Origin: a virus
Length of the DNA stretch: 31,456 bases
Virus record (IMG/VR): IMGVR_UViG_3300009059_000040
Coordinates: 1 to 31,456 of that record
Direction: 5' to 3' (one strand)
The notes below the pieces were generated by a model. The model saw nothing but the letters and a program-made list of their open reading frames with translations. It was not told where the DNA came from and did not search any database. Shown in pieces: positions 1 to 8,656 of this stretch. A program made the translations under genes and the position numbers. Positions within the stretch are counted from its first letter, which is position 1. The number at the start of each line of letters is the position of its first letter.

Positions 1-1
1 C

Positions 2-388
2 TGGATCGTAGTTTCTTCAGAAGTTTCTGCAGTATTCGATGATTTAGAGTACTTCCACGTATCTAACGCAGGTGCTGAACAAGACCAATACAACATGGGT
101 ATTGAGAAAGTTGGTACTTTAGCAGGAAGATACCAAGTGTATAGAGATCCTTACTTCCCTGCAGGTAAGATCTTAGTTGGTCACAAAGGTAAATCGTTAT
201 TGGACGCTGGTTACATCTACGCACCATACGTACCTTTACAGTTGACTCCAACTATGTACAACCCATTCAACTTTACACCAATTAAAGGTATCATGACCAG
301 ATACGCTAAGAAGATGGTCAACAACAGATACTTCGGTGTAATCAACGTAAGTGGTTTACAAACTTTCAACTTGGATACTTTAAGATAA
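2..388 (+). CDS. 23: Major capsid protein, gp23-like, C-terminal part
   Basis: The 5' end lies outside the window; the frame is open from base 2 to the TAA at 386-388, giving the last 128 residues. The stretch reading YAPYVPLQL, then NPFNF, IKGIMTRYAKK and FGVINV matches the C-terminal end of the T4 gp23 capsid family as I know it from T4-like phages of marine bacteria. The product forms the hexamers of the prohead and mature capsid; in T4 its N-terminus is removed by the gp21 protease, but that part is not visible here. A strong terminator follows directly, so this gene ends a rightward transcript. The ATG at 95 is internal, because the same frame continues upstream of it with sensible sequence. 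Confidence 0.88.
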   Translation, partial: WIVVSSEVSAVFDDLEYFHVSNAGAEQDQYNMGIEKVGTLAGRYQVYRDPYFPAGKILVGHKGKSLLDAGYIYAPYVPLQLTPTMYNPFNFTPIKGIMTRYAKKMVNNRYFGVINVSGLQTFNLDTLR

Positions 389-411
389 TCTTAAAAGATT
401 CATTATAAACT

Positions 412-440
412 AAGGGGGGACAATGTCTCCCCTTTTTTTT
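412..440 (+). terminator. Rho-independent terminator after the capsid gene
   Basis: A 9-bp stem (412-420 with 426-434, one G-U pair) closes a five-base loop and runs into an uninterrupted T tract ending at 440. It starts 24 nt after the capsid stop codon. This is the only textbook intrinsic terminator I see in the window, as expected for a heavily transcribed late gene. Confidence 0.9.
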
Positions 441-478
441 ATGCATTATTTTTCGTATATTAATCAAAATAACATAAT

Positions 479-922
479 ATGATTTGGACAGAATATTTTA
501 GGAATCTCGCTAATAACGTAAAATTAAAATCAAAGGATAATAATACACAGGTAGGTGCAATAATTGTTGGTGAAGACAACGAAATAGTTTCCACAGGTTA
601 TAATTCTTTCCCTAGAGGTTTAGATGACACTATACCTGAAAGACAAGAAAGACCTGAAAAATATTATTGGTTCGAACACGCAGAAAGAAATGCTATTTAT
701 AATGCCGCAAGAATTGGTGTTTCAACAAAGGGAACCACAATGTACCTAAGTCATTGGTTTCCATGCGCGGATTGTGCGAGGGGTATTATAAATGCGGGTA
801 TAACAACTATATATTGTGATAGACCTGTAGATCCAACAACACCGTCTATTTATCCCGAATCAATTAAGAGAAGTAAGGAAATGTTATTAGAGGCGGACGT
901 TAAAATCGTTTATTACGATTAA
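479..922 (+). CDS. cd: dCMP/cytidine deaminase (zinc-dependent)
   Basis: 147 residues, shorter than T4 Cd (193). It has the cytidine/deoxycytidylate deaminase signature: H67-A-E69 (zinc ligand and catalytic glutamate) and P95-C96-A-D-C99 (two zinc cysteines), preceded by the family's N-terminal TQVGAIIVG strand. dCMP deaminase converts dCMP to dUMP for dTTP synthesis, which fits with the dUTPase at 12859-13494. The start ATG at 479 has no Shine-Dalgarno sequence. An upstream TATATTAA (456-463) is a weak promoter candidate with no convincing -33 partner. The stop codon shares the palindrome TTAA with the stop of the convergent gene at 919. Deaminase identity is clear; dCMP rather than free cytidine as substrate is inferred from phage context. 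Confidence 0.9.
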   Translation: MIWTEYFRNLANNVKLKSKDNNTQVGAIIVGEDNEIVSTGYNSFPRGLDDTIPERQERPEKYYWFEHAERNAIYNAARIGVSTKGTTMYLSHWFPCADCARGIINAGITTIYCDRPVDPTTPSIYPESIKRSKEMLLEADVKIVYYD

Positions 923-1221
923 ACTTTTTGTGGTAAGAGTCGAGTCTTATTAAGTTTCTTTACTCTTACCTTTAAATCGCCATTTCCTTTAATAATTCTA
1001 TGATATTCCCCTTCAGGAATAAAAATGGTTAAACCTTCATGAATATCGATGGGTAATGTATTATCCATTTGGAATTTCCAATCTGTCTCATGAAGAAATG
1101 TGATTTCTCTATCTTCATTATCGAAATGCCACTTTAAATCCTCTTCTTTAGTATCGTGAGGGAAAATTCTTATACTGTTAGTGTTTTCTAAAATTTCTCT
1201 AAAGGGTAATTCGTTTATCAT
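919..1221 (-). CDS. Small cupin-like protein
   Basis: 100 residues. The segment G63-x5-P69-x-G71-x2-H74 matches cupin motif 2 exactly, and an upstream WHFDNED segment (H32, E36) could supply the other metal ligands, so a single-domain cupin with a metal site is likely. I recall small proteins of this type in marine T4-like phages, but no function is known to me. The start overlaps the previous gene's stop as ATGA (1218-1221), so it is probably translationally coupled and is the last gene of the leftward block. The N-terminus ends in an I-L-E tripeptide (residues 10-12) resembling a T4 prohead-protease site, which may be chance. Confidence 0.65.
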   Translation of the reverse strand: MINELPFREILENTNSIRIFPHDTKEEDLKWHFDNEDREITFLHETDWKFQMDNTLPIDIHEGLTIFIPEGEYHRIIKGNGDLKVRVKKLNKTRLLPQKV

Positions 1222-1724
1222 TTTCTAGGGGAAGAAATTAAATTTATTATGATTGGGTACCACTCGGGGTAATTCATATTAATATCGGCAAGACTTTTTC
1301 TATTAATCGCCAATAATGCGGAACCTGATTCGTATTCATCAACTGTTTGTGCAATATCATTTGCCTCATATGAAACCGTGGCAAAAACGGTAAAACTTTC
1401 ATCTTCAAGACGTAAACTATCTTCGTCAATACTTTCATAACTATATCTACCGTCCTCATCTTCATCGTACTCGACATAGTAATCTCCAACATAGTATTCG
1501 TCACCAACATTATCACTATGAAACATATAACCTTTTCGGGTTTCATTATGCATTACAACGACAATGTCACTACCACTTTTAGTTTTATAATTGTATTTGT
1601 CATAACCCAATAAGGTAAATTGGTCTTTTACACTCTTTAAATCAGAGTCTGAAAAGTTAACGTCTGATGGGTCATCATATTCAGGAGGATCATTCCATCC
1701 TTCGATAATATCGGTTAATTTCAT
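1218..1724 (-). CDS. Unknown acidic protein
   Basis: 168 residues, very rich in Asp, Glu and Tyr, including a run of acidic and tyrosine residues around 75-100. I recognise no domain and see no membrane segment or signal peptide. It begins with MKLTDIIEG, a short hydrophobic helix-like start seen in several other proteins of this window. It sits one base downstream of the stop of the zinc-ribbon gene (1726) and overlaps the next gene by ATGA, so it belongs to the same leftward operon. It could be a minor virion or prohead-core protein, but that rests only on position. Confidence 0.75.
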   Translation of the reverse strand: MKLTDIIEGWNDPPEYDDPSDVNFSDSDLKSVKDQFTLLGYDKYNYKTKSGSDIVVVMHNETRKGYMFHSDNVGDEYYVGDYYVEYDEDEDGRYSYESIDEDSLRLEDESFTVFATVSYEANDIAQTVDEYESGSALLAINRKSLADINMNYPEWYPIIINLISSPRK

Positions 1725-1725
1725 T

Positions 1726-2823
1726 TTACCACGGATTTGATGATTTTATTCCTAATGCCTTTCTATAACGACCTATATTACAACTCCAATAACCCGGTGT
1801 TGTACGATCTTTCTTTTGATCACATTTATGTCTCGCCCTAAACGATTTGGCCGCTGATTTGTTGTTATTCCTTACTCTAAGATTCGGGTCACCAAATGTG
1901 ACTTTCTTTATAGTTCCTTTTGGTGTTTTTACATACACCGCAAATTTCTTTGGTCCACCGGGTGTTCTGAAAGGTTTGTTTAACTTAACGTTTCTTCCTC
2001 TATGTTTTGCCTCTACAAGATATTCTTCTTCTCCCTCTATAAAAGGAATGTCTAAATAAACTTCTTCACCTTCATAGATACCTGTCTTACCTAAATCGGT
2101 TTGGATTAGTTCTAAATCCACACCGGTGATCTCTAAGACGTTTTCTTCATGTAACTGACGTACTTCATTATAAAGATTAAAAAACTCCTCAGAATAGATC
2201 CTATAGACGTTTTCGATGATAGGTAACTTATTGTTGATATGGTATTGTAAACCTTCACTTAATATTGTCGACCCTTCATTTAGATTTTTAAGAACAGGAT
2301 AACCCTTTGGGAGGGACTGTACATTTAAATTATTCAATACTAAACCGACAATTCTATTCTCATCAAATCTAGTAAATGTAGGTGTATTACCCTTACCTCT
2401 TTTAGGTTCTTTCTTCTCTGCTCGTCTTTTTTGTGTGGTCATTGATTTTTTTTCTTTCTTATCGTAAGACGACGCAATTTTTGGTGTAGATTTAGATACT
2501 TTCTTAGATGGTCTACATTTAGGGTAACCCTTTCTAGAACTATCTCCATCTGCGTCTTTTCTTCCACATGGGGGATGTTTACCATCAACTTTTCTAGAGA
2601 CATCAACCCATTTCTCTTTAAACCAACGTCCAAGATCCTCCCTAAGGACTTCACCATTGGATATACACTCTTCAATGTATTGTTGGTCTTCCTTACTAAC
2701 ACTTATTTTAGTTATGTAATGGTCAGTATTGTCTTTACCACATTTATGGCACACGTATGGGTCATTTCCACCATCAGATAGATTCCATTCCCAATCACAA
2801 CCATTACATTTTACTTTCTTCAT
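1726..2823 (-). CDS. Multi-module Cys-rich phage protein with N-terminal zinc ribbon
   Basis: 365 residues in at least three parts. Residues 1-30 form a zinc ribbon (C6-x2-C9, C25-x2-C28). Residues about 66-106 hold a conserved phage module with PPCGR and YPKCRPS (C86, C103), followed by a Lys-rich linker. The C-terminal third carries LNKPFRTPGGPKKFAVYVK, then RARHKCDQKKDRTTPGYWSC, a pattern I have seen in uncharacterised proteins of marine T4-like phages, often attached to other domains. Function is unknown; nucleic-acid contact is plausible from the ribbon and basic linker. It is joined to the preceding gene by a one-base TAATG overlap at 2823. Confidence 0.78.
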   Translation of the reverse strand: MKKVKCNGCDWEWNLSDGGNDPYVCHKCGKDNTDHYITKISVSKEDQQYIEECISNGEVLREDLGRWFKEKWVDVSRKVDGKHPPCGRKDADGDSSRKGYPKCRPSKKVSKSTPKIASSYDKKEKKSMTTQKRRAEKKEPKRGKGNTPTFTRFDENRIVGLVLNNLNVQSLPKGYPVLKNLNEGSTILSEGLQYHINNKLPIIENVYRIYSEEFFNLYNEVRQLHEENVLEITGVDLELIQTDLGKTGIYEGEEVYLDIPFIEGEEEYLVEAKHRGRNVKLNKPFRTPGGPKKFAVYVKTPKGTIKKVTFGDPNLRVRNNNKSAAKSFRARHKCDQKKDRTTPGYWSCNIGRYRKALGIKSSNPW

Positions 2824-3257
2824 TACTTTTTCTTTTTACAATAAGAACCTGAACATCTTTTTTTACCGTCTAAACCTGGCATAGTACCTTTACATACTTG
2901 AACGGCATAACCGTTAGCATATGCGGAAGGATAAACATCAAACTTAGATTTAGCAGCAGAAATACCTCGAGAACATAATTTGTTCTTATTTTTCTTTTCT
3001 TCGTTGATTGATTCTTTGGTTTGATTCATTAAGAAATCAAATACTTGGTCAATATTTTCTTTTGCAACCGTTACGTGATCGTCGGCCCAATCATGACCAT
3101 TTTGTAGGATTTCTTCCACTATCATTGGATCTAATTCCAATAATAGTTCACACTGTCTTTGTAATTGTTTAAGATTACCGAAAAACATATAATTTTCAGT
3201 TCTACTTTGTTCCTTAATTTGAGACAAATGTTTTTTAATAACTTCTTTTAAATCCAT
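2823..3257 (-). CDS. Small protein with C-terminal Cys-rich phage module
   Basis: 144 residues. The N-terminal part is helical; the C-terminal 50 residues contain four cysteines (C95, C122, C135, C140) in a conserved-looking module reading YPSAYANGYAVQVCKG, then GLDGKKRCSGSYC. I associate this with uncharacterised proteins of marine T4-like phages. The first 16 residues (MDLKEVIKKHLSQIKE) form a short amphipathic helix ending in I-K-E, similar to a T4 capsid-targeting peptide. TACTTATT (3261-3268, minus strand) lies 3 nt before the start, a variant of the window's late box. The next gene follows by TAATG. Confidence 0.75.
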   Translation of the reverse strand: MDLKEVIKKHLSQIKEQSRTENYMFFGNLKQLQRQCELLLELDPMIVEEILQNGHDWADDHVTVAKENIDQVFDFLMNQTKESINEEKKNKNKLCSRGISAAKSKFDVYPSAYANGYAVQVCKGTMPGLDGKKRCSGSYCKKKK

Positions 3258-3270
3258 ATTAATAAGTATT

Positions 3271-4641
3271 TTATTTTTCTGAGATTACCTCAAATTTAAT
3301 TTCGTTAGGGTAGAAAATTTCTTCATTATGTTTCATCCCTTTAATTTCCAAATAATACTCTCTTGGTATTAAGATTGACGTGTCTAACATGAAACTATTC
3401 TCGTTAGTGGTGTCTAAGTAAGTCCAATCAAAAACATTAACGTTTGTGTGACCTTCTTTAATATACAGTCTGTAAAATGCCTCGTCAAATAATTCATTTG
3501 TCGATTGGTTCATTGTTCTGAATATTACATTGATTTTTCTTATTTCACCAGATCTTACTTTTTCGTTTTGTTTAACCCCCGAATATTGTACAACGTATTT
3601 TTTAACTTCTTTTTGATTCTCACCAATACTGAATTTGGATGAGTATGGTTTTGGTACAAATTTTTGTGTGATGTCGGGGAATTGATTACCCTCAACCTCA
3701 ATATCTTTCCATACATCATAGAAGAATCTTTTTCCGTCACATACCAAACCATTTATACCGAATGTAACCCTATAAACACCTTCTCTAACTAAAACAGATT
3801 GTAAATCGGTTAAACCTACAATGGGTGTTTTTGTTGAATCTAAAATGTCAACTGTAGGTGCAAAATCTAAATTAAAATAGTTTGTTTCTTTGTTAACATA
3901 CAGATACAAATTCTGAGTGGTTTTTTCAATAAAATTCTCTCTATCATCTAAAATTCTATCATTGAAATGTGTCTCTAAGTAGGGTTCAAAAAATGTCTGA
4001 GTATATTTTGAAAAGAATGCCACGGATTGATCAACCTCGGAGTTTAAAGTTTCATAGATTGGTTCAAATGCAACACCTAATCCATAATCTACTGAACCTA
4101 ATAATACAGAATTTATGTATGTTGTTATATCAACATGGAGATCCTCATCTCCATTATCGAAAGTTTGTGTTGCAATTATTACAGGACTGTCAGAATATAC
4201 ACCATCAGAAACCCATGGATCAAGAGTGGTTCTCATGAACCAGTTTGATGGTCTTATATCGAAAGTATTATTACCCGTAGTATAATCATATCCTGAATCC
4301 TCATAGTCAAAACCAACACCTTCATCCCAATACTGAGGGACTTTGAATATAATCAATTTAAATGAGGATGTTCTTTCTCTCCCCGTACCTCTTTTTGCTC
4401 CCAAAAAAGTCTCATCACCGAAAATGGTGTTGGTCATATGAAGTACATGAGTCGTCTCAGAATTTAAAATATAAACCTTATTATCTATTTTAGATTTTAG
4501 ATCGTCTAAATTTAATTTAAATATGAATTTAGAGAACCCCGAACCGTAGAATATCTCGGTTGTTGGGTTTTTGGCGGTATTCACCTTCATCCCTTTAATC
4601 AGGGTGTTGTTTTTATCGAAATACGAACGAAAATATGACAT
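3271..4641 (-). CDS. Putative virion structural protein
   Basis: 456 residues, mostly predicted beta-strand with many aromatic and Asp/Asn residues and no membrane segments. The first half (about residues 60-200: paired THVLHMTNT, WDEGVGFDYED, FDNGDEDLHVDIT) has the feel of carbohydrate-binding jelly-roll domains of tail fibres and cell-surface proteins; the second half looks like Ig-like beta domains. I do not recognise a specific family. Its start is preceded by the late-box candidate TATTTATT at 4660-4667, and it lies just downstream of the baseplate hub candidate, so a baseplate or tail role is inferred. Confidence 0.75.
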   Translation of the reverse strand: MSYFRSYFDKNNTLIKGMKVNTAKNPTTEIFYGSGFSKFIFKLNLDDLKSKIDNKVYILNSETTHVLHMTNTIFGDETFLGAKRGTGRERTSSFKLIIFKVPQYWDEGVGFDYEDSGYDYTTGNNTFDIRPSNWFMRTTLDPWVSDGVYSDSPVIIATQTFDNGDEDLHVDITTYINSVLLGSVDYGLGVAFEPIYETLNSEVDQSVAFFSKYTQTFFEPYLETHFNDRILDDRENFIEKTTQNLYLYVNKETNYFNLDFAPTVDILDSTKTPIVGLTDLQSVLVREGVYRVTFGINGLVCDGKRFFYDVWKDIEVEGNQFPDITQKFVPKPYSSKFSIGENQKEVKKYVVQYSGVKQNEKVRSGEIRKINVIFRTMNQSTNELFDEAFYRLYIKEGHTNVNVFDWTYLDTTNENSFMLDTSILIPREYYLEIKGMKHNEEIFYPNEIKFEVISEK

Positions 4642-4659
4642 CTTAAAACTTCTTTCTTT

Positions 4660-4667
4660 AATAAATA
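4660..4667 (-). promoter_or_regulatory. Late-promoter candidate TATTTATT
   Basis: Sense-strand TATTTATT ends 18 nt before the ATG at 4641, in the 31-nt gap between two virion-type genes. It is one of nine near-identical boxes in front of mostly virion-type genes in this window. Confidence 0.55.
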
Positions 4668-4672
4668 TCTGA

Positions 4673-6157
4673 TTAGTTTATTCTAATCGATTTATTTAAG
4701 ATATCGTTCTCTAATGTTTCAAAAACCTTCTCCAATTCAAATAAATGGGGGGTTTCTAAAGGAATTAATTTACCCGGGTTATGTGTGTGTGATTTTATTA
4801 CCTTATAAAGTAATATGAGGGCCTTAATAAGATTCTCACCCCTAACGGTTGCATAAGTATTAGGTTCAATAAGAGTTAGTAGTTCTTCTTGAGTGTATTC
4901 ATACTTGTTTAACTTATCAAAAGGAATTGATAGATTACCTGATTTATTGGTATCGGTAGAGATAAGATATATTTTATCGGAGGTTAACGAACCAAAAGTC
5001 TGTTCAATGTTTTTAGAAACTGTAGATAAACGATTTTCCTCAGTTACAACCGACTTTCCTCTAGGAGAATTTTCGGTCATACTATAGTAAAGTCCCGACC
5101 CATTTATTGATTCAATATTGGTGGTGGGTTTTACATTTTTTAGAAAATCAATATCTGTTAAGGTTTTGACCGGTCTAAAATAAAATGGATGTAAAAAGAC
5201 ATTAGGTAACCTTTTATCAAACTCCTTTAAACCTTTCGTGTTTAACAGATCAATGGTTCTTCTAATTGTAACATAAGCCAACTGATACGATGTAACCGGT
5301 TGGGTAAAAGTAGGTGTTACCGTTGTACCATCTAAATTTATTAGTTTTACCGAATTAGAATACGAAATTAAATCTTGTGCGGTGTTAGCATTAAATACAG
5401 ACGTATTAAAAGTATCCCCATATACGTCTTTTACTTCATAAACATACCAACTTATTGTTGTGGGGTCCGTTAAACTATCTACGTTATATTCAACCACATA
5501 GTTTAGTTTACCTTTAGGTATGACAAATTCACTTACTTTTATTAATTTATTCTCTTGTTTAGAAGAGAATTTTTTTAATGAGAATATTGCCGTTTTATCG
5601 GTTCTAATAGGTAATGATTGGATATCTTCTTTTACCGCTTTAGGGGAATCTTTTGAGAGGTACTTACCACCTCTTAGGGATATACCATTCTCTGTAAATA
5701 AAACGTCGGAACCGTATGGTCCATAAATTGCATAATCACTAAATTTTGCAAGTGAACCTTCTGATTTTTTATTTTTATAGGTACCTGTGACAGAATTTAT
5801 TAGGTCTTTAGTTTTCTTGACGACACCACCATAAGAGGTTCCACCTAATTGTTGTGAGTTAACCTGAGAATTAAAATCATGTATGGTTGTAAATGGTCCC
5901 GCAATATACTCTCTGTTAACCAAATCGTTATCAGGATCATATGTTACAATTTTAATTGTTTGACCTACTTCAGGTATGTAGTTGATATTGGTTGGTAGAA
6001 ATGGTTTAGCCAAAAATGGGTCGTTATTGTCCCACGGTTCATATTTAACTCCTCGTTCTCTCGCACTACTAGATTCCCCCATAACTTTATATCGAACTCT
6101 TCCGATACCTAATGGGTCCAAATTATCGTCTACGATTGCAAGTTTAATATAACTCAT
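4673..6157 (-). CDS. 5: Baseplate hub OB-fold protein, gp5-like
   Basis: 494 residues. The N-terminal 105 residues start with an OB-fold pattern (DPLGIGRVRYKVMG, PWDNNDPF, PEVGQTIKIV, then IAGP) typical of gp5/VgrG-type baseplate hub proteins, which cap the tail tube and lead into the spike. ISLRGGKY near residue 160 is another typical beta element. T4 gp5 carries an internal lysozyme domain after the OB fold; I see no lysozyme motif here and no long spike beta-helix, so the cell-wall-degrading and spike parts must lie elsewhere. It is joined to the 73-residue gene by TAATG at 6157. The OB-fold assignment is good; the exact T4 equivalence is inferred. Confidence 0.72.
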   Translation of the reverse strand: MSYIKLAIVDDNLDPLGIGRVRYKVMGESSSARERGVKYEPWDNNDPFLAKPFLPTNINYIPEVGQTIKIVTYDPDNDLVNREYIAGPFTTIHDFNSQVNSQQLGGTSYGGVVKKTKDLINSVTGTYKNKKSEGSLAKFSDYAIYGPYGSDVLFTENGISLRGGKYLSKDSPKAVKEDIQSLPIRTDKTAIFSLKKFSSKQENKLIKVSEFVIPKGKLNYVVEYNVDSLTDPTTISWYVYEVKDVYGDTFNTSVFNANTAQDLISYSNSVKLINLDGTTVTPTFTQPVTSYQLAYVTIRRTIDLLNTKGLKEFDKRLPNVFLHPFYFRPVKTLTDIDFLKNVKPTTNIESINGSGLYYSMTENSPRGKSVVTEENRLSTVSKNIEQTFGSLTSDKIYLISTDTNKSGNLSIPFDKLNKYEYTQEELLTLIEPNTYATVRGENLIKALILLYKVIKSHTHNPGKLIPLETPHLFELEKVFETLENDILNKSIRIN

Positions 6158-6357
6158 TACTTAACTAACCTATTACCAATTTCTTTATTTATTTTGTTAT
6201 ATGATTCTTCTACTGCATCCAAATATTTCGTAAGTTGGATAACGGCGTCTTTTGTTTTTTCAAATTCATTCTCTAAAAAATCTAAACATTCATTTAAATC
6301 TTTGTTAGATTTAATTTCGGGATTTTTTAATATCTCAGATACTTTATTTTTTTCCAT
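6157..6357 (-). CDS. Small coiled-coil protein
   Basis: 66 residues with the start at MEKNKVSEIL, one base after the preceding gene's stop codon; a longer start at 6378 would overlap that gene by 20 nt. The sequence is almost entirely charged helix with heptad-like Leu/Ile spacing, suggesting a coiled coil. It sits between the large helix-rich protein and the hub OB-fold protein, so a chaperone or small baseplate component is possible. No family is recognised. Confidence 0.65.
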   Translation of the reverse strand: MEKNKVSEILKNPEIKSNKDLNECLDFLENEFEKTKDAVIQLTKYLDAVEESYNKINKEIGNRLVK

Positions 6358-6358
6358 T

Positions 6359-8257
6359 TTAAAACATTTTACCTGCACTATTAATTATACCCGGTGGTAT
6401 AACTATAGGACCAACAGGTGTTGGAATTGTTACCATTTTATTACTTGCCTTAACGAAAGAATTATTATCCATTTCCTCACTCATTCCTTCGATTATTGCC
6501 TTGGTCATAATTAGATATTCATTTGCTTCACCGTAAATTGTTCCAACATTTAATCCCGCTGCGGCCATTCTTTCCGCCGCGTTCATATATGCTCTATCGG
6601 CACTGTAACCGGGTAGAAGATCCGAAAACCCCAATAAAAATCCGGGTACATTTATTTTACCACCTGGTAGGTTTAACGCCCCTTTAACCGCCGCGAGTAT
6701 CGCTTGGAAAATCGCTAAACAATTATCAAAACCTTGACTCAATAAAGTTCTTAGTAGAGAAATAATAGCGGTGATAATTCTTACGTAGTGTTTGTATTTG
6801 TTTTTAAGAATTCTTTGACCAATCGATAAAATAAAATTTAAAAGGTCTTTCTTTATAAATTGCCAAAATTCCTTCAAGAACTTCCAAAAAACTTTTTTAA
6901 TAATTATGTAAATTAATTCACCTAACTTCTTCATTAATTCATATACATCACCTACAGCACCTTTAATTTGTTTCCAAGCCACAACTAATGGGAAAATAAA
7001 TTTAGGGGAAATGACAGAAGAAACTAATGCCTTAGGTACATTCAATATAAAGAGATTTACTAATTCTAAATTTATATTTTGAAAAAGTTTATTATCATCC
7101 ACTGATAAACTCGCATTTAATGCGACGTTCTCTAAGGTACTGTCCACTAAAGATTGAAGATCTCCTGAGGATAAATAAACAAAATCCTCAAAACTATTTT
7201 GTGGTGATGGTACTTCAAAATTACCACAATCCACAAATCTTAATACTTTTCTATAACGAGAATCTTCATCATCAATATCAATACCTTCAACATCATTAAA
7301 ATCAAAATATGAAAGAATATCTTGATCATTTTCCGAAAACTGTTGACTGGTTGTTTGTAACTGACTTGATTCGTCGGGAGATCCACATATTTTAAAGAGT
7401 TTTGAACATAATCTATTCAGATAATTTAATGCCTTGTCAACACCTTCAGGGTTTTCTCCATCACCCTGCAATGTCATTAACATCGATGTTTTTATAATAT
7501 CTTCAATTTTAGGTGTTTCAATACTATCATAGTAATCATCGATAAAATCACTCACCTTAACCGCACCAACAATTCCTTGTTGTAACCCTGACACATTGTA
7601 TTCCTGATTAGTTGTATTCCATGTTAAATCGAACAAGTTATTACCTGATTTACTAGTAAAACTGTAGTTAGACGAAAATGCTCCGTAAAACTCCCTATTC
7701 ATTTTGATATCACCATATGTTGGTGACTCTTGTTCATACATAATAATACCAATCTTGGAAGAAGGGTCTGTTTGGAGTACATTTAAGAAGTCAAATTCCT
7801 TTGGTGAAATTACCATACTGTCTGTTGGGATAAGTGTATCGACCCCACAGATACTTGACTCTGTATTAACAAATAAAAATTGTTTAATACTTTCTTTAAC
7901 AATGTTTTTAGAATCTTTGACAGTTATGTTCGCGGACTCTAAGGCGTATTTTTTAATTTTGTTAGATGACAATAATTTATCATCTTCTTTTACGGGAACC
8001 TTATTAGATTTTGCAGAAAGAAAATCACTTGCAATACCAATGACAGAACCAAAAATATCTTCTTTATTACTATTCTCTTTCTTTTTAAGTTTAGATTTAA
8101 GACCGTCAATGGAACTAGATAATTTTTTATCTAAATCAGCATTTCCTAAATAGAGATCATAGAGTTCGTCGGTCGACTTTTTAGGGTCGTCCTGTATTTT
8201 CTTAACTATTTCTAGTTTAGATTTTATCTCACGTCTTAATCTCTTAACTTTACTCAT
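6359..8257 (-). CDS. Large helix-rich protein of the baseplate-gene cluster
   Basis: 632 residues. Residues 1-110 are Lys-rich, coiled-coil-like. Residues 397-528 form a long run of hydrophobic and amphipathic helices (for example GELIYIIIKKVFWKFLKEF and YVRIITAIISLLRTLL), unusual for a soluble structural protein. A Gly/Pro-rich segment follows, then a well-ordered AERMAAAGLNVGTIYGEAN block, and the protein ends in a Pro/Ile-rich tail (TPVGPIVIPPGI). The hydrophobic region could insert into membranes or pack inside a tail complex. I do not recognise the family with certainty. It is joined by TAATG junctions to neighbours on the 5' side (8257) and is almost contiguous with the coiled-coil gene, so it is co-expressed with the hub protein. 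Confidence 0.75.
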   Translation of the reverse strand: MSKVKRLRREIKSKLEIVKKIQDDPKKSTDELYDLYLGNADLDKKLSSSIDGLKSKLKKKENSNKEDIFGSVIGIASDFLSAKSNKVPVKEDDKLLSSNKIKKYALESANITVKDSKNIVKESIKQFLFVNTESSICGVDTLIPTDSMVISPKEFDFLNVLQTDPSSKIGIIMYEQESPTYGDIKMNREFYGAFSSNYSFTSKSGNNLFDLTWNTTNQEYNVSGLQQGIVGAVKVSDFIDDYYDSIETPKIEDIIKTSMLMTLQGDGENPEGVDKALNYLNRLCSKLFKICGSPDESSQLQTTSQQFSENDQDILSYFDFNDVEGIDIDDEDSRYRKVLRFVDCGNFEVPSPQNSFEDFVYLSSGDLQSLVDSTLENVALNASLSVDDNKLFQNINLELVNLFILNVPKALVSSVISPKFIFPLVVAWKQIKGAVGDVYELMKKLGELIYIIIKKVFWKFLKEFWQFIKKDLLNFILSIGQRILKNKYKHYVRIITAIISLLRTLLSQGFDNCLAIFQAILAAVKGALNLPGGKINVPGFLLGFSDLLPGYSADRAYMNAAERMAAAGLNVGTIYGEANEYLIMTKAIIEGMSEEMDNNSFVKASNKMVTIPTPVGPIVIPPGIINSAGKMF

Positions 8258-8637
8258 TACATTTCATATTTTTGAGAACCACCTTTAGGGGTTTCATCAT
8301 CTTCTTTCATTAGTTTTTCTAATAAAAGTCTATCCTCTTCAGTAAGATCTAATTTACCCTGACTGATTGCTTGTCCACCACCCATTTGTTTGAGTAAAAC
8401 ACTCTGTAATTTCACAAGAGATATCTTCTTTTCAGTACAATCATTTAATATCTTCTGTTGTTCCTTAATAACGGGTCCGATGACACTCATATCTTCTGCC
8501 TCTTTCATGAAACTTAACATCTTTTTAGTTATCAAGTTGGCAGTTTGTTTCTGTTCTACAATATCGTTATAGATTTCTTGCATAAGTGCAAGTGCAGAAT
8601 CCGTATCTAATGATAATATATTTGTCTTTCTTCTCAT
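8257..8637 (-). CDS. Small helical protein opening the baseplate operon
   Basis: 126 residues, mainly helical; residues 15-90 look like two long helices, followed by a QMGGGQ turn and an acidic C-terminal helix. No domain is recognised. It is the first gene of a leftward late operon: TATTTATA (8641-8648, minus strand) ends only 3 nt from its ATG, and its stop overlaps the next start as TAATG. A scaffold, chaperone or minor tail component is possible; position is the only evidence. Confidence 0.72.
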   Translation of the reverse strand: MRRKTNILSLDTDSALALMQEIYNDIVEQKQTANLITKKMLSFMKEAEDMSVIGPVIKEQQKILNDCTEKKISLVKLQSVLLKQMGGGQAISQGKLDLTEEDRLLLEKLMKEDDETPKGGSQKYEM

Positions 8638-8640
8638 ACC

Positions 8641-8648
8641 TATAAATA
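8641..8648 (-). promoter_or_regulatory. Late-promoter candidate TATTTATA
   Basis: On the minus strand TATTTATA is followed by only three bases and then the ATG at 8637. If it acts like a T4 late box, transcription would start at or next to the ATG, giving a leaderless mRNA. It lies in the 19-nt gap after the sigma gene. Confidence 0.55.
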
Positions 8649-8656
8649 GGTTGTTT

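Noticed and set aside
95-388. A 97-residue independent gene starting at ATG 95
   Set aside because: The same frame is open from base 2 with capsid-like sequence, so this is the end of a longer gene.
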